Positions 1-4,891 are shown, counted from the first letter of the stretch. The stretch is 5,359 nucleotides of DNA from an uncultured Actinotalea sp. (GCF_946885855.1 NZ_CAMPHH010000233.1:1-5359), one strand, 5' to 3'. Numbers and translations: made by a program. The notes: generated by a model from the sequence alone, not told the origin.

Positions 1-72
1 CGCGGAGCGGGGGGACTCCTAGCGTGGCTCAGCGTCGCGCGGCGCCGTCGCCGCACGGTCGTGGTGGGTGTG

Positions 73-92
73 CCGGGGCCAGTCTGCCCCGG
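73..92 (-). terminator. GC hairpin beyond the 3' end of the PLP-enzyme gene
   Basis: A perfect 7-bp stem, CCGGGGC (73-79) pairing with GCCCCGG (86-92), encloses a 6-base loop. It lies about 58 bases past the stop of the minus-strand PLP-enzyme gene, where a terminator would be expected. No T-run follows on either strand, so it is not a canonical Rho-independent terminator. Actinobacteria often use GC hairpins without a U-tract. The structure is symmetric and could also serve a plus-strand gene ending just left of it. The rest of 1-150 shows no gene that I can support. Confidence 0.4.
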
Positions 93-150
93 GGATGTGG
101 GGCGGTCGTGCCGGGGCGGGCTCGGTGGGCGAGCTGCCGGGTGGCCGACG

Positions 151-1374
151 TCAGGCGAGCGCCTGCGCCAGGTCCGCCTGGAGGTCGGCGGGGTCCTCGA
201 GGCCGATGGACAGCCGCAGGAGGTCGGCGCCCGGGCGGGCGTCGGCGGGTACGGGCCGGTGGGTCAGCGCAGCGGGGTGCTGGATCAGCGAGTCCACGCC
301 GCCGAGGGACACGGCGTGCGTGAAGAGCCGGACACGCTCGGCCGCGCGCGCCGCGGCGTCGAACCCGCCGGCGAGCCGGATCGTCACCATCGCGCCCGGC
401 CCGCGCATCTGCCGCCCGAGCACGCCGGCCGGGTCGGTGCCGGGCAGGCCCGGGTAGAAGACCTGCGTGACGGCCGGGTGCTCGGCGAGCCAGCCGGCCA
501 TCTTCTCGGCCGACTCCTGCTGCGCCCGCACGCGCACGGGCAGCGTCGGCAGGCCGCGGTGCAGCAGGTACCCGGCGAGCGGGTGCAGGATCCCGCCGGT
601 CACCGCGCGCACGCGCCGCAGCGCCGCCGCCCAGGTCGCGTCCGTCGCCACCACGCCGCCGACGGCGTCCCCGTGCCCGCCGAGGTACTTCGTCGCGCTG
701 TGCAGGACGAACGTCGCGCCGTGGTCGGCCGGGTTCTGCAGGACGGGCGTCGCGAAGGTGTTGTCCACCAGCACGGGTCGTCCGCCGGCCGCGCGCACGA
801 CCGCCGCGATGTCCACGAGGTCGAGCGTCGGGTTGGCGGGGGTCTCCACGACGACGAGGCACGTGTCCGGGCGGACGGCCGCGGCGACGTCGTCCGCGGA
901 GCAGTAGGTCGTCTCGGTCCCCAGCAGGCCGCTGCCCAGCAGGTGGTCGGTGCCGCCGTAGAGCGGTCGGACGCCGACGACGTGCCGCCCGCCGCCCTCG
1001 GCCTGCGCGGCGAGGAGCGTCGCGGCCACGGCGGCCATGCCGGAGGCGAAGGCGACGGCCTCCTCGGTGTGCTCGAGCGCCGCGAGGCCGGCCTCGAACC
1101 GCGCGACCGTCGGGTTCCACAGCCGGGCGTAGACGTGCCCGCCCGCGGTCGGGTGGCCGCCCGTGGCCATCGCCTCGTACGCCTCGCCGCCCGCGTCGAT
1201 GCTCGGCAGCGGGTTCGTCGAGGAGAGGTCCAGGGGCGGGGCGTGGACGCCCAGGCCGGTGAGGTCGTCACGGCCGGCGTGGACCGCGAGGGAGTCCAGG
1301 CCGAGGGCGTGCGAGGTCAGGGCGTGCGGCGTGCGGTGCGGCGTGCCGGCGTCGGTGGCGGCGTGGGGTCCCAT
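151..1374 (-). CDS. PLP-dependent Cys/Met metabolism enzyme (cystathionine gamma-lyase/gamma-synthase family)
   Basis: This 407-aa protein has the usual length and the full motif set of the Cys/Met-metabolism PLP enzymes (fold type I). The Y-x-R phosphate-binding motif is YARLWNPT at 82-89, followed by the ASGMAA turn at 110-115. The ring-stacking Tyr is Tyr139 in LYGGT. The cofactor-nitrogen Asp is Asp204 in DNTFATP, and the Schiff-base lysine is Lys229 in SATKYLGGH. C-terminal motifs SLGGVDSLIQHPA (356-368) and RLSIGLED (387-394) are present. Such enzymes act in the cytosol on cystathionine, homocysteine, O-acyl-homoserine or methionine. Gly141 occupies the position of the Cys that marks methionine gamma-lyases (LYGCT), so gamma-lyase or gamma-synthase activity is more likely, though sequence cannot settle the substrate. 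The segment before Y-x-R is Gly/His-rich (STNPLPSIDAGG, 52-63). I chose the ATG at 1374 because longer in-frame starts run into the divergent regulator gene. It has no Shine-Dalgarno, so the start may be leaderless. The family call is firm and the substrate is open. Confidence 0.93.
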   Translation of the reverse strand: MGPHAATDAGTPHRTPHALTSHALGLDSLAVHAGRDDLTGLGVHAPPLDLSSTNPLPSIDAGGEAYEAMATGGHPTAGGHVYARLWNPTVARFEAGLAALEHTEEAVAFASGMAAVAATLLAAQAEGGGRHVVGVRPLYGGTDHLLGSGLLGTETTYCSADDVAAAVRPDTCLVVVETPANPTLDLVDIAAVVRAAGGRPVLVDNTFATPVLQNPADHGATFVLHSATKYLGGHGDAVGGVVATDATWAAALRRVRAVTGGILHPLAGYLLHRGLPTLPVRVRAQQESAEKMAGWLAEHPAVTQVFYPGLPGTDPAGVLGRQMRGPGAMVTIRLAGGFDAAARAAERVRLFTHAVSLGGVDSLIQHPAALTHRPVPADARPGADLLRLSIGLEDPADLQADLAQALA

Positions 1375-1380
1375 CAGGGG

Positions 1381-1410
1381 ATGGTCGTGCGAACCTGCGG
1401 CCGAACTCAA
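1381..1410 (-). promoter_or_regulatory. Candidate promoter of the PLP-enzyme gene
   Basis: Read on the minus strand, TTGAGT (1410-1405) resembles a -35 box (TTGACA, 4 of 6). After an 18-bp spacer comes GACCAT (1386-1381), which keeps the A2 and T6 of the actinobacterial TANNNT -10 pattern. Six bases then precede the ATG at 1374. That spacing would put the transcript start at or next to the start codon and would explain the missing Shine-Dalgarno. The boxes are degenerate, so this is only a candidate. Confidence 0.3.
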
Positions 1411-1419
1411 GATGCACCG

Positions 1420-1459
1420 AGGATCCTGCGCTGTGCGGTTGATTTCGAGGAGATCCTGC
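1420..1459. promoter_or_regulatory. Possible Lrp-type operator: palindrome plus direct repeat
   Basis: AGGATCCT (1420-1427) is a perfect 8-bp palindrome. GATCCTGC occurs at 1422-1429 and again at 1452-1459, exactly 30 bp apart, or about three helical turns. The second copy touches the regulator's start codon. Lrp/AsnC proteins commonly bind several helically phased sites in the divergent promoter region they share with their target gene. The pattern therefore suits autoregulation plus control of the enzyme gene. The repeats are short and could be chance, and I do not see the E. coli Lrp consensus. Confidence 0.28.
1447..1452 (+). promoter_or_regulatory. Ribosome binding site of the Lrp/AsnC regulator
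   Basis: GAGGAG lies 7 bases before the ATG at 1460 and fixes that start. A second in-frame ATG follows immediately at 1463 with a 10-base spacing, which is less favourable. Confidence 0.75.
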
Positions 1460-2002
1460 ATGATGGTGACCGTGACGAACGATGCTGGGACGAAGGATCT
1501 TCGGCGGGCCCGCGGGGCGGGGCAGATCTCCCCGGGGAGGGCGCCGCTGGGCCGGACCGACCTGCGGCTGCTCGCGGAGCTCGTGGAGAACGGGCGGCTG
1601 ACGAACGCCGCGCTCGCGGCCCGCGTCGGCATCGCGGAGTCCACGTGCTCCCAGCGTGTGCGCGCGCTGCGGGAGTCCGGGGTCGTGCGGCGGTTCACGG
1701 CGGAGGTCGACCCGGCGGCGCTCGGGCTCGGGATCCAGGCGGTCGTCAAGGTGCGGCTCGCGACGCACGGGCGGGACCACGTCCACGGGTTCCAGGCGCT
1801 CGTGCAGCAGATCCCCGGGGTGCTGACGATCTTCCACGTCGCGGGCGAGGACGACTACCTGCTGCACGTGGCCGTCGAGTCCGCGGCGGCGCTGCGGGAC
1901 CTGGTGCTCGAGCACCTCAACGTCCACCCGATCGTGCGGCACACGGAGACGCAGCTGGTCTTCGACGTCCTGCCGGGGGCGGGGATCCTGCCGACAGGGT
2001 GA
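1460..2002 (+). CDS. Lrp/AsnC-family transcriptional regulator
   Basis: The 180-aa protein has the two-domain Lrp layout. An N-terminal winged helix-turn-helix covers roughly residues 32-82. It contains the family pattern with LRLLAELVENGRLTNAALA as first helices and GIAESTCSQRVRALRESGVV as recognition helix and wing entry. A C-terminal RAM ligand-binding/oligomerisation domain spans about 93-170, with the characteristic GEDDYLLHV strand at 129-137. Members bind DNA as dimers or octamers and usually sense an amino acid. The first 30 residues are a basic, Arg-rich extension ahead of the usual start of the fold, so the protein is slightly longer than the typical 150-165 aa. The start is set by GAGGAG 7 bases upstream. 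It is divergent from the PLP-enzyme gene with 85 bp between them, which makes that enzyme the prime target, with methionine, cysteine or a related amino acid as likely effector (inference). It parallels MdeR of Pseudomonas putida, an Lrp-type activator beside methionine gamma-lyase. No plus-strand promoter is obvious. Confidence 0.93.
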   Translation: MMVTVTNDAGTKDLRRARGAGQISPGRAPLGRTDLRLLAELVENGRLTNAALAARVGIAESTCSQRVRALRESGVVRRFTAEVDPAALGLGIQAVVKVRLATHGRDHVHGFQALVQQIPGVLTIFHVAGEDDYLLHVAVESAAALRDLVLEHLNVHPIVRHTETQLVFDVLPGAGILPTG

Positions 2003-2035
2003 GCAGGGTCGGAGAGACGCCGGTCTGGTGGCGCC

Positions 2036-2054
2036 CTATATCTCACGGATATAG
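2036..2054. promoter_or_regulatory. Perfect inverted repeat, probable PadR operator
   Basis: CTATATC (2036-2042) and GATATAG (2048-2054) are exact reverse complements separated by TCACG, giving a 19-bp dyad. It is the only AT-rich patch in the window. It lies 8 bp upstream of the PadR gene's start, and its right arm overlaps the TATAGT -10 box. PadR dimers are known to bind AT-containing dyads in their own promoters and repress them. Assignment to this PadR protein is by position, symmetry and promoter overlap. Confidence 0.65.
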
Positions 2055-2055
2055 T
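2050..2055 (+). promoter_or_regulatory. -10 box of a leaderless promoter for the PadR operon
   Basis: TATAGT differs from TATAAT by one base and fits TANNNT. Exactly six bases (2056-2061) separate it from the GTG at 2062, so transcription should begin at or beside the start codon. No Shine-Dalgarno precedes that GTG, which agrees with leaderless translation. I see no convincing -35 box; GGTGGC at 17-bp spacing is poor. Confidence 0.55.
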
Positions 2056-2061
2056 ACCGAG

Positions 2062-2631
2062 GTGGCCACGGTCGAGCGCTCCTCCCGCACCCGGTACGCC
2101 GTGCTCGGCATGCTGACGGTCGAGCCGATGTCCGGATACGACCTACGCGCGACGATCGACCGCACGGTCGGCCACTTCTGGCACGAGGGCTACGGCCGCC
2201 TCTACCCGACGCTCAAGGAGCTGACGGCCGAGGGCCTCGTCGAGGGCCGGACCGAGCCGGGGCGCGGTCCGCGCCGCACGGTCCACCGGCTCACCGACAC
2301 CGGCTGGGCGGAGCTGCGCCGCTGGCTCGGGACGCCGCCCGGCCCGCCGCAGCACGGCCGTGACGACCTGCTGCTCCAGGTGTTCTTCGCCCGCCACGCG
2401 CCGCACGGCGTCCTCGCCGAGCACGTCCGACGGCGCCGCGAGGTCACCGCCGCGCTGCTGGACCGGTACGAGGCGATCGAGGCCGAGCTGCGTCGGGACG
2501 CGTCGCCGGACGCCCCGGCCTGGCTGCTCACGGTCCGCCACGGAGTCCACCTGGCGCGGGCGTCGCTCGCCTGGTGCGACGAGGCGCTCGACGTGCTCAC
2601 GGCGTTCGAGACCCAGGAGGTGGCGGGATGA
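2062..2631 (+). CDS. PadR-family transcriptional regulator
   Basis: This 189-aa protein has an N-terminal PadR winged helix-turn-helix at about 10-90. Its markers are YAVLGMLTVEPMSGYDL (12-28), GRLYPTLKELTAEGLV (45-60, recognition helix and wing start) and the RRTVHRLTDTGWAELRRWL wing and helix (71-89). Residues 97-182 are mostly helical (FFARHA, EHVRRRREVTAALLDRYEAIEAEL, HLARASLAWCDEAL). This matches the C-terminal dimerisation domain of the two-domain, PadR/AphA-like subgroup. Such proteins are usually repressors relieved by small hydrophobic or phenolic ligands. The GTG at 2062 was chosen because it opens the conserved domain and sits six bases after TATAGT; an in-frame extension further upstream would pass through the operator. 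The stop overlaps the start of the next gene (ATGA), so the two are translationally coupled. Many PadR regulators control a neighbouring membrane or efflux protein, which fits here. The family is clear but the ligand is unknown. Confidence 0.92.
   Translation: MATVERSSRTRYAVLGMLTVEPMSGYDLRATIDRTVGHFWHEGYGRLYPTLKELTAEGLVEGRTEPGRGPRRTVHRLTDTGWAELRRWLGTPPGPPQHGRDDLLLQVFFARHAPHGVLAEHVRRRREVTAALLDRYEAIEAELRRDASPDAPAWLLTVRHGVHLARASLAWCDEALDVLTAFETQEVAG
2615..2620 (+). promoter_or_regulatory. Ribosome binding site of the small membrane protein
   Basis: A perfect AGGAGG lies inside the last codons of the PadR gene, 7 bases before the ATG at 2628. It decides that start over an upstream in-frame start within the PadR gene and supports the four-base ATGA overlap. 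Confidence 0.8.
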
Positions 2632-3038
2632 CCGGGGGACGTAGCGGGAGCGACCGGAGGCGGACGTCCGCGGGGGTCCCGCCGGCGTCCACTGTGCCCT
2701 CGACCGCACCGCCCTCGGTTTCGCCCTCTGTCCCGGTGTCCGACGCGCGGGCACGCCTTGCCGAGCGGGTCGAGCGTCACCGGGGCGTCGTCGGCGTCGC
2801 TGCGGCCGTGGTCGCCGGCGCGCTCACGGTGACCTGGCTCGTCGTCGTCCCGGAGAAGGCGGACGCGGCCGGGCCGCTCCAGGCCGCCGTCCTCCGGTAC
2901 GCCCACCCCGTGTGCTGGGCGCTGCTGGCGGCCGCGGCGACGGCGTGGGCAGCCCGCGCCCCGCGCCCCGCCGTCGAGTGGCCCGCTCGCGCAGCGCTGG
3001 CCGCCTACGTCGCGTTCCTCGCGGCGCTCGCGTTCTGA
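2628..3038 (+). CDS. Small membrane protein co-transcribed with PadR
   Basis: I do not recognise a family for this 136-aa protein. Residues 1-52 are hydrophilic: first Arg/Gly/Ser, then a Pro/Ser/Thr-rich linker (about 18-38), then a charged helix (DARARLAERVERHR, 39-52). Three hydrophobic segments follow, at about 53-74 (GVVGVAAAVVAGALTVTWLV start), 94-110 (PVCWALLAAAATAWAAR) and 121-136 (RAALAAYVAFLAALAF). The protein ends inside the third. The pattern suggests an integral membrane protein with a cytosolic disordered N-terminus, but the topology is inferred. AGGAGG at 2615-2620 and the overlap with the PadR stop make it the second gene of a coupled pair, so it is probably the PadR regulator's target. 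It lacks the length and motifs of an MFS or ABC transporter. Codon bias matches the neighbours, and the coding call rests on the strong start, coupling and hydrophobic pattern. Confidence 0.8.
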   Translation: MTGGRSGSDRRRTSAGVPPASTVPSTAPPSVSPSVPVSDARARLAERVERHRGVVGVAAAVVAGALTVTWLVVVPEKADAAGPLQAAVLRYAHPVCWALLAAAATAWAARAPRPAVEWPARAALAAYVAFLAALAF

Positions 3039-3072
3039 GCCCGCGGCAGCTGCACTCCCTCCGCCCGTCTCC

Positions 3073-3870
3073 TCACGGCGGCACCGGCTCGAGCAGCTCG
3101 TCGACCACGACGCACCGGTCGAGCTCGCGATCGATCGCGTCCCGCTCCGCCGCCGTGACCCACAGCCCGTGGGCCGCCTTGACGGTCACCTGCAGCTGGA
3201 CGTAGCGGCAGCGGAAGCCCCGGTGCGGCGGCAGCCAGGTCGCCGCGTCCGAGGCGCCCTTGGCCTGGTTGAGGTCGCCGTCGACCGCCAGGAGGTTCGC
3301 CGGGTCGTTGGCGAACGCGACGCGCTGCTCGGGGGACCACTGCTGCGCGCCCTTCTGCCAGGCGTCCGACAGCGCCACGACGTGGTCGATCTGCACGTCC
3401 ACGCTGCGTTCGCCGCGCTCGAAGGCGATCTCCTCGTCCGAGTACGGGTCGAGCAGACGCCCCGTGAGCACGACGCACCCGCCGGTCGCCGGGTCGGTGG
3501 TGACGTCCGCGAGGTCGCGCGCCAGTACGTCGTTGCGGGTGTCGCAGCCGTTGCGGTCCACGTCGACCCAGCCGTCGCCGAACAGCTCCCGCTCGTAGCC
3601 CGTCCGCGGCGCCCGCCCCTTGACCGGCAGCGTCGCGAGCGCCGCCCGGGCGTCCGCGAGCTGCTGCGCCGTCACGCCGACGACCGTCCCCGTCGGCTGC
3701 CGGGCTCCCAGCGGGTCCGGCAGGCCCCACCGGTCCGCGCTGTCCGTCGCGGTGAGCAGCAGCGCCGCGAGCAGCACGGACGCGACCGTCGCGAGCACGG
3801 TCACCACCCGGTTCGCCCGACGCCGACGGCGCCCCGCGGCGCGGGCGAAGGGATCACGGCGGCGGCTCAC
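3073..3870 (-). CDS. Exported or membrane-anchored HNH endonuclease family protein (DUF1524-like)
   Basis: The 265-aa protein starts with an Arg-rich stretch (residues 3-21) and one hydrophobic segment at about 21-42. This is a signal peptide or signal anchor; no clear cleavage motif is visible, so anchoring is possible. The nuclease part carries GWVDVDRNGCDTRNDVLARDL (start at 100; Asp105 and Asp110 are notable) and VQIDHVVALSDAWQKGA (159-175, with the Asp162-His163 core). These are followed by NDPANLLAVDGDLNQAKGAS (188-207) and TWLPP (211-215). This ordered set is typical of secreted actinobacterial HNH proteins of the DUF1524/beta-beta-alpha-metal type, which are predicted to cut nucleic acid with a divalent metal. 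Cys109, Cys132, Cys221 and Cys253 could form two disulfides, fitting an extracytoplasmic location. The GTG at 3870 gives the expected MSRRR-type N-terminus. GTG codons at 3879, 3894 and 3900 are in frame and none has a good ribosome binding site, so the start is uncertain. It converges with the membrane-protein gene (34 bp apart) and diverges from the DUF429 gene. Possible roles are nutrient scavenging or competition, but substrate is not predictable. Confidence 0.9.
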   Translation of the reverse strand: MSRRRDPFARAAGRRRRRANRVVTVLATVASVLLAALLLTATDSADRWGLPDPLGARQPTGTVVGVTAQQLADARAALATLPVKGRAPRTGYERELFGDGWVDVDRNGCDTRNDVLARDLADVTTDPATGGCVVLTGRLLDPYSDEEIAFERGERSVDVQIDHVVALSDAWQKGAQQWSPEQRVAFANDPANLLAVDGDLNQAKGASDAATWLPPHRGFRCRYVQLQVTVKAAHGLWVTAAERDAIDRELDRCVVVDELLEPVPP

Positions 3871-3883
3871 GGGCGGCACGCTG

Positions 3884-3928
3884 CCACAGGCCACCGACAC
3901 CGGCGGAGGGCGGCGCTGGCACCTGTGG
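3884..3928. repeat. Long-spaced inverted repeat upstream of the HNH gene
   Basis: CCACAGG (3884-3890) and CCTGTGG (3922-3928) are exact 7-bp reverse complements 31 bp apart, placed across the possible start codons of the nuclease gene. CACCTGTG (3920-3927) recurs at 3998-4005. These could be regulator half-sites or part of a 5' leader structure. The evidence is only the repetition. Confidence 0.25.
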
Positions 3929-3963
3929 GTCGCTGCCCTCAGCCGCCGCCCGGGGCGCCGGCC

Positions 3964-4040
3964 GCTGCGCAGCCTCCGTGCGCCCACCGTGCGCCCCCAC
4001 CTGTGAGCCGGTCGCAGCCGCGACCCGCGCACTGCGCAGC
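3964..4040. promoter_or_regulatory. Repeated CTGCGCAG palindrome between divergent nuclease genes
   Basis: GCTGCGCAGC (3964-3973) is a perfect 10-bp palindrome. Its core CTGCGCAGC appears again at 4032-4040, 67 bp away, just before the candidate -10 of the DUF429 gene. Two copies of one palindrome in a 187-bp divergent intergenic region may be binding sites for a shared regulator. High GC content makes such words more common, so this is tentative. Confidence 0.3.
3976..3996. repeat. Two-copy tandem repeat, period 11 bp
   Basis: CCGTGCGCCC occurs at 3976-3985 and again at 3987-3996 with one base between. The period of 11 bp is close to one turn of the helix. It lies in the intergenic region between the HNH and DUF429 genes, between the two CTGCGCAG palindromes. 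Confidence 0.45.
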
Positions 4041-4045
4041 GGTGG

Positions 4046-4051
4046 GACGCT
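4046..4051 (+). promoter_or_regulatory. Candidate leaderless -10 box of the DUF429 gene
   Basis: GACGCT keeps A2 and T6 of TANNNT and stands exactly six bases before the GTG at 4058. This is the same geometry as TATAGT before the PadR start. The GTG has no usual Shine-Dalgarno; GGTGGG at 4041-4046 is 11 bases away. No convincing -35 box is seen. Confidence 0.35.
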
Positions 4052-4057
4052 GGTCCG

Positions 4058-4819
4058 GTGAGCGCCGTGGTGCACCTCGGGATCGACCTGGCGTGGAGCC
4101 ACCGCAACCGCACCGGCGTGGCGGCCCTGGACGACGACGGCATCCTCGTCGCCTCCGCCTCCGTCCGCACCGACGACGAGATCGCCGCCTTCGTCGGGAC
4201 GCACGCCCGCGGCGCCGTCGTCGTCGCCGCGCTCGACGCACCGCTCGTGGTGCCGAACGCGACCGGGCAGCGCCCGTGCGAGGCGCAGGTGACCCGCGAG
4301 TTCCGCGCGTTCCACGCGGGCTGCCACCCGGCCAACCGCTCGTGGCCCTGGTTCGACCCGCCGCGGGCGGAGGTGCTCGCGCGGCGGTTCGGCTGGGACG
4401 TCGACCCCGCCACGCCCCCGGCGCGGAACACCTCCGTCGCGGTCGAGGTCTACCCGCACCCGGCGATGGTGACGCTCTTCGACCTCGACACCGTCATCCC
4501 CTACAAGCAGCGCGGGCCACGCCGGGACGTCCCCCACCTGCGGGTCGCGCTCGGGGAGCTGCTGACGCAGATGGAGCAGCACTGCGAGGAGCCGCTGCGC
4601 CTCGGTGCGTCGCCGCGGTGGGCCGCGCTGCGCCGCGCCGTCGCGACGGCCACGCGCAAGGTGGACCTGCGGATCGTCGAGGACGAGGTCGACGCGATCT
4701 TCTGCGCCTACCTCGCGTGGCGCTGGGCCGGGCGTGCGACGACGGGCGACCCGTGGCTGCGCGTCGTCGGCGACGCGGCCGCGGGCTACATCGTCGTCCC
4801 CGCCCCACCGGCCCGCTGA
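4058..4819 (+). CDS. DUF429 domain protein (predicted RNase H-like nuclease)
   Basis: The 253-aa protein fits the DUF429 family, whose fold is predicted to be RNase H-like. The first strand carries GIDLAW with Asp10, where the leading catalytic acid is expected. The ALDAPLVV strand end carries Asp60, VEVYPHPA carries Glu130, and DEVDAIFCAYLAW near the C-terminus carries Asp209 and Asp212. These spaced acidic residues are the basis for a proposed two-metal active site; activity has not generally been shown for the family. Other family-like pieces are ANRSWPW (92-98) and PYKQRG (148-153). It has no signal peptide, so it is cytosolic. GTG 4058 is chosen because the protein begins directly with the first strand (SAVVHLGIDLAW) and because of the -10-like GACGCT six bases upstream. 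It is divergent from the secreted HNH gene and convergent with the methyltransferase gene, so it is probably monocistronic. Family confidence is good and biological role unknown. Confidence 0.88.
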   Translation: MSAVVHLGIDLAWSHRNRTGVAALDDDGILVASASVRTDDEIAAFVGTHARGAVVVAALDAPLVVPNATGQRPCEAQVTREFRAFHAGCHPANRSWPWFDPPRAEVLARRFGWDVDPATPPARNTSVAVEVYPHPAMVTLFDLDTVIPYKQRGPRRDVPHLRVALGELLTQMEQHCEEPLRLGASPRWAALRRAVATATRKVDLRIVEDEVDAIFCAYLAWRWAGRATTGDPWLRVVGDAAAGYIVVPAPPAR

Positions 4820-4850
4820 CGCCGATCCCCGACCCCGACCGGGCGGCGAA

Positions 4851-4891
4851 CGGGGAAAGCTCGTGGCGCCATGTGCCACAGACCTTCCCCG
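4851..4891. terminator. Concentric inverted repeat between convergent genes, probable bidirectional terminator
   Basis: The outer arms CGGGGAA (4851-4857) and TTCCCCG (4885-4891) are exact complements. The inner arms GTGGC (4863-4867) and GCCAC (4875-4879) share the same centre at 4871. They are separated from the outer stem by 5-base sides of an internal loop. The element lies 32 bases after the DUF429 stop and 20 bases after the methyltransferase stop, so it can terminate both. There is no long T-tract on either side. Confidence 0.55.

Noticed and set aside
151..1374. Naming the PLP enzyme methionine gamma-lyase (mdeA) from its Lrp neighbour
   Set aside because: The signature Cys in YGCT is Gly here, and context alone cannot fix the substrate.
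1163..1459. Upstream extension of the Lrp regulator to 1163
   Set aside because: It overlaps the N-terminal coding region of the divergent PLP enzyme, and GAGGAG with ideal spacing marks the ATG at 1460.
1375..1749. N-terminal extension of the PLP enzyme to a start at 1749
   Set aside because: It would run antisense through the Lrp gene and its promoter, has no family similarity, and would make the enzyme far longer than its relatives.
2018..2033. Terminator hairpin after the Lrp gene (CGCC/GGCG)
   Set aside because: The stem is only 4 bp with an 8-base loop and no T-run, too weak to annotate.
61..2631. A single 856-codon open frame on the plus strand
   Set aside because: Only its last 189 codons (the PadR gene) are real. 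The rest is antisense or off-frame to the PLP enzyme and the Lrp gene, and reads as low-complexity Arg/Gly/Ala typical of GC-rich shadow frames.
3046..3053. GCAGCTGC palindrome between the membrane-protein and HNH genes as a terminator
   Set aside because: It has no loop and no T-tract, and an 8-bp self-complementary word is common by chance in this composition.
3871..4431. Extension of the HNH protein to a start at 4431
   Set aside because: It is antisense to the DUF429 gene's conserved core and would bury the signal sequence deep inside the protein.
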